A stretch of 64,000 nt of DNA from Trichoplax sp. H2 (taxonomy: Eukaryota > Placozoa > Uniplacotomia > Trichoplacea), in the NCBI GenBank assembly GCA_003344405.1, contig NOWV01000018.1:682001-746000 (forward strand). The letters run 5' to 3'. A program made the position numbers and the translations under genes. Below the pieces are notes generated by a model that had not been told where the DNA came from, did not search any database, and saw only the letters and a program-made list of their open reading frames with translations. Of the stretch, positions 26,761 through 40,217 are shown piece by piece. Within the stretch, counting starts at the first letter, position 1, and every line of letters starts with the position of its first letter.

Positions 26761-27303
26761 GTCCGGCCGGCTTGGCGAATCTCGAGCAAAAATGATGTCA
26801 TTATACTACAGAGAGGAGAGATATCTACACTTACAGCAATTGCTTATTAGGTGACATTATTTTTGGAACTAGCCTTCAACATGATCGTGTTCGACTAGTC
26901 CTTTGTGTTCATATTATTTTGCCACTACCGGCGACGGCTAGCTGATGTAAGCAAACTCAAGCAGGTTGGCAACATGGCGATGATGATTCTTGTTTGTTTA
27001 TTTATTTTCTTGCGCGTTTTACTTATTATTAGTTAGTCTAATTAGTGTGCATGGAATGTAGGTTAACGTGATTTGGAAGTGATGATCAAATTAGTGCCTA
27101 ATTTAAAATAATGAGAGCGGAATCATAATGAAAAAATGATGTCTAGGATAGCATGAAGCAGTAGTAAATTTTAGTACATAGGTGGCTCATCATCCGTAGA
27201 TGACGGTTATTCTTTCTATTGCAATAGGAGAGAAAAGACAAGCCATCAATATTTGCAAGCGTAAGAGGAACAATTCTTATACATTTAACCGACTTGAAAC
27301 CAA
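26761..27303 (+). promoter_or_regulatory. Upstream region of IDH2 (promoter / 5' UTR, undefined)
   Basis: A short GC-rich patch (26748-26785, containing CCGTCCGGCCGG) is followed by ATGATGTCAT at 26790-26799, a palindrome that resembles a CRE/ATF site. An in-frame TGA at 27295 bounds the IDH2 coding start. No TATA box is certain and the transcription start cannot be placed. Confidence 0.3.
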
Positions 27304-30299
27304 ATGGCAATGATGAGGAAAACGAGCACAGTTATGCAACTGATGAAGCGTGCCATGGTAACCCAATCGATCACATCGATTAGACGATCATGTACGTAAG
27401 TTGGACTAGTTATTATGTAGTACTCCATACAGGGCGAAGTGGTGATGGAATAATGTTGGCATTCTTTATCCCTTCTTGCTAGTATACAGTAGAATGGATA
27501 TGGTAATGTCCTAGTATTATCTGTTACTAGATATGCGCGTACAGTAATCCGTCTAGGTAGATAGTATTAAATCAAATTAGTACTTCTAAATATTACCATG
27601 CAACATTTTATGTATGTATATAGATTCAACACGGATTAAGGTTGCCAATCCCGTGGTTGAGCTAGATGGTGACGAAATGGCTCGTGTATTATGGGAAAAG
27701 ATCCGAGAAGAGGTCTATTACTTTCATTTTAGTAGCATCATTTATTAAACGATAACAATTTATTGCTTTTGTAAGACTGGAATTGATATTAATCAGTTAT
27801 GGTATTTATGCATTAGTGTATAACTATAGTTTTGCTAGAACTGATATAGAGATGATAATATACTAATGTAAGTAGACTGTCAACACATTTTACCTTCTTT
27901 AAGATATTTGCACAGACTTTGCAAACCGTAAATTTGTATTTGCTACACTTGTAAACATTCCGTTACCTCAACGACACGTTATTCACTGCTACTGAATTGT
28001 TTATGGCCTTAGCTAATCCTACCATATGTGGAGGTAGAAAGGAAGTACTTTGATCTTGGCTTACCAAATCGTGATAAGACAGACGATCTAGTCACAGTTC
28101 AAGCTGCTGATGCTATCGCGAAATATAATATTGGTATTAAGTGTGCTACTATTACGCCTGACGAAAATCGAGTTCAAGGTAAATTCTACTAGCAATGTAC
28201 GTTAAAGTGATTCAGGAGTTAACATCATCAGAATTTCACCTTGATGACTTTAAGTTGAAATTATAAACTGAATACACTAGTATGTTCGATTTAAAACTGG
28301 GCTACCAAATAAACATGTGTATACTAGAGGTCACAAAATTGGCTATGCTTTGAAGAAAGCTAATATTGGTAGATCACTGAACAAGATTCATTAGTTATAT
28401 ATCAGAAAATAATCAAATGTGATAACATGGGCGATGCAATTTTATACCTTGTACTTAATCCAATGTATTTGCAATACAGTGTTACTGTACTGCTCACCGG
28501 TATATACAGTAGGTGCGACTTTGTATTGCTAAAATAATCTTCATAATTAATCCACTGCAGAATTTGGTTTAAAAGCAATGTGGCGTAGTCCCAATGGTAC
28601 AATACGTAACATTCTTGGAGGAACCGTATTTAGAGAACCAATTATATGTCAATCTATTCCGCGATTAGTTCCTGGGTGGAAGAAATCAATTATTGTGGGT
28701 AGACATGCCTTTGGTGACCAGGCAAGTAACTCAAATACGTTAATGTTGTATTTCATTAAATTCTAATAATTTTATGATAGTTGAAAACGTTTATTATGAT
28801 CTGTTCACAAACAGTAATTAGTCGTTGCTATTTTTCATTTCTAGTATAAAGCAACAGATATTAAGATTAATGGCAAAGGAACATTAAAATTGATATTTGT
28901 ACCCGATGATGGAGATAAATCACAAGAACAATCAGTTGATATTTACAAATTTGAGGAACCTGGTGTTGCTCTGGGAATGTACAACACTGATAAGGTGAGC
29001 AGTCTATTAATAACAAATTGATGGATTACATCCTCAAGATACATCTTAAACTTCTAATTTCGCATTTTCTACAGTCTATTACAGAATTTGCCCATAGCTG
29101 TTTTCAATATGCGTTGCTTAAACAACAGCCACTTTATTTAAGCACGAAAAACACAATTCTCAAGACATATGATGGAAGATTCAAAGACATTTTTCAAGAT
29201 ATTTACACGTACTTTTAGTTAGAGTAATTGATAGTCAATGTTATAGGTGATATAGAACCAGTTACAAGATATTATCGTTTTATGATTGTAGAAATGATTA
29301 CAAGTCAAAGTTTGAAGAAGTAAATCTTTTCTATGAGCACAGACTGATCGATGATATGGTAACTTTACCCAATGTTTACTTAGTCTGTACACCTATTATT
29401 TCCTTTACCAGAAGGCTTAACTGTAATATACAATTAGTTTAAGAATTATATTAATTCAAGTGGTGGGATTACATAATATCATAGGTTGCACAAGTCATGA
29501 AATCTTCAGGTGGTTTCATTTGGGCTGCTAAAAATTACGATGGAGATGTCCAATCAGACCTATTAGCGCAAGGTAACGAACTTACTTCTTTTAATTCGTT
29601 GCTGTATACTACGACATTGAATCTTTTGTTATCATTTTTAGGCTTTGGATCGTTGGGCTTAATGACAAGTGTACTACTGTGTCCTGATGGGAAGACGGCC
29701 TTAGCTGAAGCTGCTCATGGTACCGTAACACGTCACTATCGTCAGCACATAAAAGTAAATAATTATTTATAGCCTTATTGCAATGATGTTGGCATAATAT
29801 GATAGTTTTCACTTCAACAAAGGTCTGTAATAAATTATTTAGGGTCACGAAACGAGTACAAATCCCATTGCCACCATTTTTGCTTGGACAAGGGGTTTGA
29901 TATCCCGGGCCAAATTAGATGGCAATAAGGACCTTGAACGGTAATTTCGAGGCATTTTTGAACCATAATAAATTGACGTGCACAAACGATCAGGTGCCAT
30001 TACGCCATTATAAATATCAATTTACTCACTATCCTAATATGTAGCTTTGGTAATCTTTTGGAGAAAGTTTGTATTGATTCTGTTGATAGTGGACAAATGA
30101 CGAAAGACTTAGCAGGGGCAATTCATGGAATGCAGAAGTAATACCAATAAAATTTGTCGTAAGGCGTATTCTGATTTGTATTAATTTGCTTTTATTTTTA
30201 TTTTAAATTTAATAATACAGTGTGACGAGAGAACATTACTTGAATACTTCTGAATTCTTGGATGCTATAAGAAACAATTTAAAGAAAGCTCTGTCCTGA
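27304..30299 (+). CDS. IDH2: Isocitrate dehydrogenase [NADP], mitochondrial type
   Basis: The enzyme oxidatively decarboxylates isocitrate to 2-oxoglutarate with NADP. Twelve exons join in frame to 441 residues: 27304-27391, 27624-27712, 28013-28178, 28561-28721, 28845-28994, 29075-29208, 29292-29358, 29485-29572, 29642-29754, 29843-29940, 30045-30137 and 30221-30299. The first 30 or so residues are Arg/Ser/Thr-rich without acids ([16 protein letters not shown]...SIRRSYST), a good mitochondrial presequence. The body is closer to recalled IDH2 than IDH1 ([15 protein letters not shown]). Substrate and catalytic residues are present: [16 protein letters not shown] (its Arg equals IDH1 R132/IDH2 R172), the following Tyr of QYKATD, and the Lys of STKNT. 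The start is the first ATG after an in-frame stop. The exon-1 donor (T then GTACGT) was chosen because it alone keeps frame. The intron after exon 4 begins with GC. Confidence 0.96.
28722..28844 (+). other. GC-AG intron in IDH2
   Basis: The exon ends GGTGACCAG and the intron starts GCAAGT and ends TTTCTAG. Using the nearby GTAACT instead would put a stop codon into the next exon, and only the GC donor restores the conserved GDQYKATD sequence. Confidence 0.88.
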
Positions 30300-30785
30300 G
30301 TATTAATTGGCAAGACAGAGAATTTTCATACATGCTTTGGAAACTAATTATTATGTTGTCATTTATCGATTCAAAAATTAACAATAATCTCGTTTACTTA
30401 TAGTTTAGTAATTTATCAAAATTGTATATTATTGTATCTCCATTTTCATCATTTAAAAACTTAAAAGTCCTACAATGATGCCATTACATCCTTATAGGAT
30501 AAATTTGATACTGTTTACGTATTCTATTTTTCTCCTATTTAATATGATTTAGCGCTGTGTTTTTATTGTACAATCTGCAAATAAATGATGCTGTATAAAC
30601 ATAACACAAAACGAGGAATCACTAATCCCAACGTAGTATACGCGTGTGCTAATTAATGCACAATAATTGCTAACATAGCTAGCCAGTAATGATTTACTGA
30701 TGAGTTATAAGTCAAAATCATTTTAAATTATTGTATATTGCACATTAGACTGGCTTAGTGATATAATATTGCGATGTTATTTCTC
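30300..30785. other. Convergent spacer between IDH2 and ADAT3
   Basis: The spacer holds the 3' UTRs of two tail-to-tail genes. An AATAAA lies at 30580-30585 for the plus gene. TTTATT near 30560, a minus-strand AATAAA, could serve ADAT3, so the two transcripts may overlap. Nothing else is evident. Confidence 0.5.
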
Positions 30786-32248
30786 TTATTGAAGCTGCAA
30801 GCATCTGTCCCGATAGATATTCTTAAATACTTCAAAATGATGATTTAAACCCTCGTGGACATGAATTTTGTATCGACTACCGAGGGCCCCATACTCTTTA
30901 TCTTCTACTGCATAGAATACTCGCTTAATTCTTGAATGTACCAAAGCCATGGCACACCTGTATGAAAGGATAAAATGTTAAAAAATGCGCAATATCGCGA
31001 TGTCATTTTAGTGGCAATATAATATTAACAGATGTTTAATTTTGATAACATACATGACACAAGGCTCCTTCGTAACATAAAGATCATATCCAGTACAAAG
31101 ATAACCACGTTGATTGTTAGATTCTTCATTAGGCAATTTAGAAGAATTATTGGTATTTTCTACAGCTACATGCATTTTACCAATATCATCAATACATGTC
31201 ATTACGGCATGCTTTAATAAGGAGCTATCAACATTTCTGGACCGGCCATCAGAAGCTTTCGCTAGAACCTTATTACTTTCTGGATCAACCATAACTGCAC
31301 CAATTTTGAACTATTTATCGTAAAAAGATTTGCTGTATTTACTTGATAGATTATTGAGTAGACGCATAAAAAATATTCGCTACTATAAGTGTTAGCTAAT
31401 CCTAGTTATATTTCCTACCATGGAATTCTCTAAAGCCGTAGATATAGCTATATCCATGTTATTATAAATATTTTGAATCACTTCCTGATTAAATAACTTT
31501 CCCTCAATAGCAGTTGAAATTCTGTGAGACATTGGAAAGTTTTTAGTTTGATTAAAGTGTAGCGTTATTATTATAGTCTCCGACTAGGAATTTCCTACGT
31601 TAACTATATACTGTGTACGTGTGTAATACACTGTATATTCTTAATCTACTACTACATAATATAGATTACCTTTTGTCTTCATAGAATGAGATAGGCCAAT
31701 ATTTGGAAGCCACCTCAAATTGTTTTCTCGTTAATGCTGAGGTAGCGGCAACTTGAACTATATAAAGATTGCCTAAATATTCCCAAGAAATAGGCTGGTT
31801 TTTTATCCATTCTTGCATTGCTAATTCCGAAATATCACTCAAGTGTTTGCGTAGGCATACGATGATGGCGTAGTTACCTTTACATCAAATAAAGATTAAA
31901 AGCTTTCTCTTCATAATTAGAATCAACATTTAACATAATATTATTACCACACTGTATTCACATAATATGTATCACTCCGAGTTATAACATTTATTACTGA
32001 GTTTATTTATAGGTCATTTTCTAACCATGTTCATCCTTTTGAATACGTTTAACATGAGTTAGTCCATCAAGAGGTAAGTGATCCTTGAATTGCCTAATAG
32101 CAAGCATGCAGATACTTATAATAGTCTATAATTTATTATAAGATTATTTGTAGTAATTTTAAATCATTTTCGTTTATTGCACAATTATCTTACCTCATTA
32201 AGCATGACAATTGTTTGCAATCTAAAACAGGAGCTGCAATAACCTCAG
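30786..32248 (-). CDS. ADAT3: tRNA-specific adenosine deaminase subunit 3 (first exon not located)
   Basis: ADAT3 is the partner of ADAT2 in the heterodimer that converts A34 to inosine in tRNA anticodons, including that of tRNA-Ala(AGC). Six exons join in frame: 32248-32194, 32093-32026, 31877-31670, 31521-31419, 31310-31054 and 30957-30786 (about 287 residues). The N-terminal part matches the family (EVIAAPVLD, LPLDGLTHVKRIQ, LTRKQFEVASKYWP). The deaminase core follows with [38 protein letters not shown] and HSRIKRVFY. The zinc ligands His and PCxxC are present, but the usual catalytic Glu of HAE is Val (HAV), as in known ADAT3, so this subunit should be structural. No ATG precedes the stop upstream of the first exon, so a short 5' coding exon is missing from my model. 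Confidence 0.92.
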
Positions 32249-33416
32249 CTGTCAAGATATAAATAGCAGAAGCTGATTACAACTGAAAAGTCGTATGAAA
32301 TAGTATTAATTAATGGAATCTTGTATGGATCTTGAAAGTAACGAATGTAAAGTTATTAGAGTTATCATAACAACTATTTATTGACGATATCAATTGGTTC
32401 ATTAGTAGCTTGGATAACTCAGTAATAACGTATTTGAGATCTATAAAACGTCTTCTGCTAAGCTTATAAGCATACGCAATTTGTTTTGAGCTCTAGTTTA
32501 GCATCAGTACTGTTGCAATTATTATTATTAATTTAAAATACTGTACTTAGTTCGATTGCTGCTGTATATTTATCTGCCAGTACAGCAATAGGATGAGGAA
32601 AGCTTTGTGCAGTCGCTGTCGTACCTATATAAGATATCAATCATGTTGAATAGGAAAATACTTGCGAGGTGCAGCAAGGAGTTTGCAGCTACAATAAGTA
32701 TTTCTCTTATGGCTAGTGTAGTGTATTTCAATCATTTACTATTATATAGCCTGTTTATGGTATATGATGTATCTAATTCTACAATACTGTTCTCTGCATG
32801 TGTTCTCTCTCTAATACTATAAATACTGATGATTTCAGCCTCAGATTTGTTCAGTTGTACTATTGGTAGTAGTAGTACTTCCTGACGTTACTTCACGACA
32901 GCTAGCAATCCATATTACAACTTACAGCGCTAATAGACTAGCAATGTCTATCCAGCACTCCTCTACTTACAGTAGTTTCACAGTCATATTGAATAAGTGT
33001 ACCTATAAAGCATTCATTCCTACCTTCCAGCTTCAGTTTCTTTCTCCTATGGATAGAATCAGCCATCACCTTTTCCGTCCATGATCCACTTCTAATCGTC
33101 CATCGACTTATCCACCTCCAGTGGACTTTTATTGCCAGTTGTCATAGTAGCAGCAGATTATAAGAGGAAATGGGTGTGATTTACCCTTGTAGTATATTGT
33201 ATCAAGCGTCGTAGCGAAACGATACACTCTACTGTATCCAGTATAGCAAATTGCAAGCAGACTACTGCCCTAGTGCTTATGCAAAACAATCCAGCTTCGT
33301 GTCTACTCTAGTACAGAATCGGATGAGTCAGCACTGTACTAGTCGACACTATATTCTACCAGGTAAAGAATCCTTCGGTAAACAGTCAACAGCAAAAATT
33401 CTTCAGCCCGAAACAA
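32249..33416. other. Divergent spacer between ADAT3 and NUB1
   Basis: The start regions of both genes must lie here, including the unlocated first ADAT3 exon. The sequence has scattered TACTGTA-type motifs and short open frames (for example 32607-32822 and 32863-33084) with no recognisable domain. I see no other gene. Confidence 0.5.
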
Positions 33417-36400
33417 ATGGATGAAAGGAAAATTCTCATCGAGCGGATACGAAAGCAGTTATTAAAGGACGATATTAAGTTATGGCTGCCGCCATATACG
33501 AAACAAGGGGATGAAAGTAGTCATAGCCTGCCTGAGGTAAGGAAGGACTCAGCCAGTTAGATGATTGTATATCTTGCTGCTGCAATAGTAGAAGGAGTTG
33601 ATGATGTCACTGTTTAGAAAAAGTTTTCCTTAGCAAAAGTTGTGCAAAGTTTATAAATGTTGCTGTCCTAAGAATCATCATGATAAGAAAATGAAATGCT
33701 ATATCATCGTTTAGCCACAGGCTTGTAGAGATTTTCTACTGGTCTGTGGTCTTGCATTTCTAACTTGATATGACTTATTTATACAAATACTCTCTTCGTA
33801 TTTCGATCATGTCTTGTGTCAATGGTCAGTACTACGTGAAAATAATCATAGGTATTCTCTTTCTTTCGTCTTTCGGTGATGTACTAATCATCATTGCAAT
33901 CAGAGAAAGAGAATATCATTGCTCTGCATTTCTGACTTGATACTGTTTATTTTAATTCTCTTTCTCTCGTATTTCTATGTTGCAAGACTAAGTATGCTAA
34001 GCATCATTAGAAATGAGACAAAGATAACATCGTCATCCTATATTTTCGATTTGATACCATTTATTTATGCAAATATCCTCTTCTCTCGTAATTCTGTGAT
34101 GTAGGGCAATGGTCCTGATTAGTCCTGATCATAACGATAACAAAGGAGAATAGCATCGTCTTACATTTCTAACTTGATATCATTTATTGATACAAATATT
34201 CTCTTTTCCTTCACCTATTTCCATAATGTAGGAATTAATCGAGAGGTACTCGTCATTCTTACAAATCTCATCCAAAGATGTAAGCGAAGTTTTAGAAAAT
34301 CTACGTTCTCATGCTTTAAAAAAAATACAAGGCAATAAACGATTTCAACAGCATGGTATCGCTACCTTGAATATTCAAGTAGCCAAGACTGGCCGTAATC
34401 AGAAGTTGACTTCTACATCTACGGCAGATAAATATGACTTTCAACTTGATATTCATTTAAGCAATGATGGAAAGGAATTACGAAAAAGGTAAAATTCTTT
34501 GTTGCAGGACAGCAATTGATCAATGAAGTACGCAATTAACTATGAAAATGATTGATGTTATCTGCCTTACTTATAGCCTCATGGATAAACTTGATTGCCG
34601 TGGCGAAAGTATTAAAATGATAAGCAATGGACGATTAATAGAGGATGGTAAGGAATGTAATTAGTATAATACTTCATATAGAATATAGTATGCAGTATAT
34701 TTAAGATCCTGCCATTCATAGCACTAAAGATTTATCGGTTGCCGTAATATGTATATAAGCATTATGATTTAAATACTCTTTCCTAATATGGTAACTACAT
34801 GATAGGGTGCAACTTAACTGATCAAAATATCAAACATAACGGACGAATTCTCGTAGTTAAGACTGCAAAACTAGATAATACGGAGGATAATATCTCGACT
34901 AAAATTTCACAAGCTAGAAAAGTAGCCACTACATTATCCAAGCGGGCCGATGGTACGGACAAATAATTTGTTTTAATTAAATAATGTACAAATAAGCACT
35001 TTCCTGATCTCAATATCCATCTCTTGATCGCAGTGTCTGTTACTGTTTACTTAGTACTTGTTTATTAACACCATATAAGGATAACTAGATAGTTGTCACT
35101 TACGATTGCATTAAAAGTATGTCCTAAGATTAGAGCGTTCTTTTATTCTACTACATTTAAAGCAATGATTTGAAAGACGCAAATTCGGAGTACAGTACTG
35201 TTAATAATGGCGCCATATTCAAGATATGAGCTTCAATTAATAGCGGCTACTCTTTTCGATTTTATAGATGGAAAGTACGAAGGCCATTACATGGAAATTC
35301 GAGATCAAAATGGAGTGCTTATACCTCTTCAATCAACAACCAAGAAAGTATTACTTTTGGCAGATCTCTTGAACAACTACGTGTATGCTATTTATTTCTC
35401 TATTGATGACGGTGTTTTATTCCCTCTCAGTCCTTAGTGATAGCTATGTCTCTACATGAACTGGCTAGAAGCTATATAGATCGTAAGAACTACACTGAAG
35501 CTTTGCCTCTCCTCTTTGAAGCGGACAAGGAGTTTAAGTAAAATTATATGTAAACTATCATAGCTACATTTAGTATTATTATTTACAAAATGCGTCCTGT
35601 TTTTGTTTAATATTCAATTTTAAGGTATAAGACGCTAATCGAAGTTCTCTCGTTGTTTTATAGCCAATGTGATGCAGATATTTTAAATTGTGTAGATAAC
35701 TACGCTAACTTATGCTTAGATATCGTTTGGTGTTATATGAGAATAAAATGCCTCGATTATTTGTCAGACGCAGGTTAGACATGATTTGGATTACTTAGGG
35801 TATTTTACTACATTGACATAATACAGTACATCCATTTATATCCGACAGAATTGAGATTAAGAAAATGTGCACAATGTTTTTCACAATGTTATGGTCAAAA
35901 TATGGAGCGACTAACAGCGATTAAGGTATAAAATTGAATTATCTCAAGTGATGTACTCGTTTTGGCCAGAATTAATTTCCTAAGTAGCTATATTACTTTA
36001 TACATGTTAATAGTACATGTATCTTATCAGAGTGTTTGAAAATTAAATCACCTTTCTAATTGTAATAAATCCCTGATAGTTACGATTGCAACGCATAGCA
36101 GATTATCATTTCTGAAAATGCTTTACTTGCTAAGCTACTATTACAATTTGCAGATAGTATTTATCTAATTGTCTGCTACACAAACAGGGGTGCCATTCCC
36201 ACGAAATAGCATTATTTGCTCGTTTACATCTTTTACAAGGAGTTGTTGCATATCACAAAGGAGACAAATCGACTTGTCAAAGGTTATTAATACAGGTTGG
36301 TTATAACAGTGATCTTTTATATTACTATTTTTATTATGATAAGTACTGTATATAATATCTTACTAGGCCGAAAACGAAATGGAAAAATTAATGGTTAAAG

Positions 36401-38139
36401 AAGAGAGTTTAACTCAGTGTACGTCTTTAAATTTTATAATAAGAGCTACATTACTTTTGTATCTTTAATAATAATAATCATTTAAAATGGAGCTGATATG
36501 AGATTATAAATTTAATGATGCAGAAACCTCAACTATAATTATTTATCCATACTTGCTCTCTCTCTAGTGATGGTGATGGGATTTAGCTCTGTTGAAGCTC
36601 GCTTAGGTCTGAGGTCATCAAACGGAAATGTAGAAAAAGCTATCGGTTATATAATGGACCGTCAAAGGGTAATTCGTTGTAGCTAACTAATCTATCTCAA
36701 GAAAAATGTCGATTTAATTACATATTTCATGAATTAGGAAAGGAAAAAGAGGAAAGAGATAGAAAGAGAAGAAAGACAAAAGAAAAGAAAGCGAGAACGT
36801 CTGGGCAAAACAGTTCAAGGAGAATGGTATAGAATTTGTCCTATTTATCATAATTTGATTTATGATGCTAAAAGAAAGTTTCTTGAAATTTTGGCCATTT
36901 AGAAAGTGCAGGCGAATTATGCTAATTGCAATATTGTATAAAACACTAGGGTTAATGCAGAGCTATACGATTCGCTAGTTAGTATGGGACATGATAAAGA
37001 GCTTGTAGCGGAAGCATTACGTCAATCAGAAAATGATATAGTACTGGCCTTACAGGTATTGTGCTTAGTATAATCAAATTTATCGCATTTTTGGTAGTAT
37101 ATAGATTACGTATATTTTGAAGGTAGGATGCAACTATATTAATTGCTGTGTTGAAATTTCAGGCTTTGAATGATGGCATAGACGTCCTAAGAGCCTGCCT
37201 TGTCAAGTATGGCGTAAAATGTTAATATTACTTTTTTATTTATACCAGAATTTAAACATGTCTTACATTTACTTTTCAAGTAAGAACAGTGCTAAGAAGA
37301 ATACTGTATCCAAGGAAGCACTGAATCAGGTAGGCAATCATCGTGTGGCATTTTTATACATTGTTTATATCGATTCTTAAGCTTTTTGTGATATTAAATT
37401 AATAGCTGATAAATAGTAAAGCAGGTTCTTATATCTTGTGTAGTATATTTATAGCAGCATTAATTACTTAAGCCTTAAATATATCGTGCTATGATTAATT
37501 ATTTAAAGTTAACTGTCCTTTTTGATCATTTTTATTCGTGTTTATATTTAAAGGGGTGAAAATAATGGATTTATTAAGTTAAATTTTGAGTGTTTGGGAA
37601 GTTACCTTGATATCAGGGATATCAGTTTATTTTAAAGATTGTAACTTACTTGTATTCCTTCTTAGTTAACGGCAATGGGGTTCGATGCAAAGAAAGCCAA
37701 ATCATGCTTATTACAACATAACGGAAATATCGAACGTGCTATAGATGAACTATCATCACAGATGCCTATGTCATCAGGTAATTTCGTTAACACTTTTATT
37801 TAATTTCAAGCAACCCTTATTGAAATAATAATCTTAAGGTAGTCTATACCTACAATAACGGGAGATCCAAATACTCTTTCTAACTACCATTTACTAGGAT
37901 CGTCTACTGATGAATCAGACCTTGAAAAGTCTGCGTTAAATAACATGGATGTAACTGAGGATTTTGATGATGGAGAAGACATAAGTGAAGATGATGAAGA
38001 CAAGGAAGAATTAGAAAAATCTATTGAGACTATTTTACCTGACTTAGCTAAAGACGAGGAGGACTATCTAAACCTGTCTTTGAATGAAGAATGCGAAATT
38101 TTACAGGAATATAAGATTCTTCTGGCGTCCCTGAAATAG
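33417..38139 (+). CDS. NUB1: NEDD8 ultimate buster 1
   Basis: In vertebrates NUB1 binds NEDD8 and FAT10 and targets them to the proteasome. Seventeen exons join in frame to 623 residues: 33417-33536, 34232-34488, 34577-34647, 34806-34952, 35268-35347, 35431-35537, 35664-35773, 35849-35925, 36188-36295, 36367-36418, 36568-36668, 36738-36826, 36950-37055, 37163-37206, 37281-37329, 37666-37777 and 37898-38139. The N-terminus matches recalled NUB1 (IKLWLPPYTKQ). A ubiquitin-like region spans about 85-175. A helical middle follows (KSLVIAMSLHELARSY, CVDNYANLCLDIVWCY). Three UBA domains lie near 376-410 (VMGFSSVEARLGL), 445-485 (LVSMGHDKELVAEAL) and 506-545 (LTAMGFDAKKAKSC). A Lys/Arg-rich stretch at about 411-435 between the first two could be a nuclear signal. 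The tail is acidic, as in the family. Confidence 0.94.
33750..34231. repeat. Tandem array filling NUB1 intron 1, unit about 115-125 nt
   Basis: The anchor CATTTCTAACTTGATAT(C/G)A followed by TTATTTATACAAATA and a pyrimidine run ending TATTTC occurs near 33755, 33927, 34040 and 34164. The last copy ends in the functional acceptor TAATGTAG (34224-34231). The previous copy has TGATGTAG at the equivalent place (34097-34104), so the unit includes the 3' splice site. Confidence 0.75.
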
Positions 38140-40217
38140 AAACCCTAATTATTGAATGCAAATGAAATTGAAATTGTTGTAATGTACCTATTTATCAATA
38201 GGCGGTCTTAATGCAAAAGCATACTGTCATTTAGATTCGTAATATGTTTAAAATTTTGATATGTTCCTGTGAAACCCTTTATTAATTTACTAATTGAAAC
38301 GATTTCTATTTCCATTAACTGTGATATTTACTTGGTACAATGATAATTATTTGTGTTAACATGTCTTTTATACGGATTTTAACAATCGTTTGTGTTGCCC
38401 ATAATGAATATACTAATCGTAACTGATAAAAATTGATCTAATCATCTACAATAGTGTGGCATAAGATTGAATTGAATTCAAAATTAACAAATAATGATAT
38501 ACTACCTTTGTAAGTGTTGTATGGTTTAACGACTTATGAATGAAGCGGATAGTATAATTACTATAGGCTTTGCCACCTGCTGTATAATTGTAGTGCATTG
38601 AGGTCCTAACGAATTCTAGTAATATATTCAATTCTATACTACGACAACACACAATGATTGTGTAATACTGCAGATGATGTTATTATTATACGTATGATGC
38701 TGCAAGTCTTGAAGAGTATTCATTCCTATCTACGATAGAAGACTCCTTTATATCAGAATCTTACTAATTAACTAAATCATTCATGCATGTTTTCAAATTA
38801 TGCATAAGCCGAAACTTGACAAAATTCATACCTGCAACACTAAATGCGTATTCTAACGGGGATAAGTGTAGTACATTAGGTTATATCAAGTTATGTAGCA
38901 TTTATTCTCATAGATGGTAGTATGTATATACAGTTTGCGTACAACATGATGGTATTTACATAATTACATGATCCTATACTGCTGTAGTATATAATTAATT
39001 TATAAATAAAGGTTGAATGCTATTACTAATAATATTCAATTGCATACTAATACGGCCATACCCTAATTTATATTGTGAGTAATTGTTTTATAAATATTAT
39101 TATCATTTGAAGACTTCAGAGCGTATAAATAAGTAGTATTTCTAGCAATATGCTGATTCATATTGTAACTATCTCGTTGGCTGAGTGGCGGACGTTGCGC
39201 TTCCACTCTTAGTCGTTAACGTTAGCACGAGGGACTTTGATACACTCCTAGTAAGCTTACTAAAAGTCTCTTTTATTTAGGATTTACTGCATTTAAAAAG
39301 TATAGCCGTAATGACGTATTATACCCTGATCTTAGTAATTCATTACCTTTCTCTTATGCTAACACATTAGGTGCAGTACAACAGGTTACTGTATTCTTAT
39401 ATACATAACAGCGGACTTCAAACTACGCTAAAACATAGCCTACAGGATATCATCTTGAAGCCATATTTGCTATCATATCTACGACATAAGCTCTAATATC
39501 TTGAGATGAGTGGGCCACCTATTACCGTAGCAATGGTTATGCATCTCCGATAGTAATGCAGTCTGCTAAACATTGTACGAATATATCAAATTTTATCCGT
39601 TTCTCGATCTCATTACTCTTAGATCAAAGAAATTAGCTAATTATTTATAAGTTGTATTCTGTTCAGGGTAGCAGATCGCCATATTGATAAAATTGGATAA
39701 AAGTCCTCCTTACGACACTATATAGCAATATCCTATCTTCTACAGATAGGATGCCATGTTGAACTCTAGAGTTGTCTTACCTTGGTGCAACTTTCTGTCT
39801 ATACATTACAAGGATCGTATAGCATTAAACATCGTATTTTAAACACCTTATAGCAACCCTATTGCCCAAAAGAATGTTTACGACATTAGTATATAAACAA
39901 TATCAACAAACAGTCTAATGTTTATTGCACTAAAATACTATAGTACTGTACATTCGCAAGCATGTCATTCGTACCATAGAAATCACTGTGTAAAATAGAT
40001 CGTCTGTAGTCCAATTTAATGGCATCGATTCATTTTAAATTTGGCGGCAACAAGATCTGCACGGACTTGCAAAAAGGAAAATATTGTCGAAAGCTATCGC
40101 CAATTACTTGGATCGTTATGTAATTTCAGGCTTATTATCCATACCTTAATTGGGAATTAAACTTGGTGATCGTTATATATCGTGTTTTAAACTGTTTTAG
40201 CTATTGGCTGGAGTATC
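38140..40217. other. Spacer between NUB1 and haspin
   Basis: The spacer contains the NUB1 3' UTR and the haspin upstream region. The sequence TTTTAG at 40195-40200, 17 nt before the haspin ATG, has the form of an acceptor and could end a 5' UTR intron. I see no further gene or strong repeat. Confidence 0.45.

Noticed and set aside
34822-35013. 63-codon minus-strand frame over NUB1 exon 4
   Set aside because: It lies antisense to a confirmed coding exon.
35207-35267. ATG at 35207 as an alternative start or exon of NUB1
   Set aside because: The family alignment requires the acceptor at 35267; the upstream part of that open frame is intron.
39180-39262. tRNA-like stretch (GTTGGCTGAGTGGCGGACG ... 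GGGACTTTGATACACTCC)
   Set aside because: The start resembles a Leu/Ser-type A box, but there is no proper B box, T arm or closing acceptor stem.
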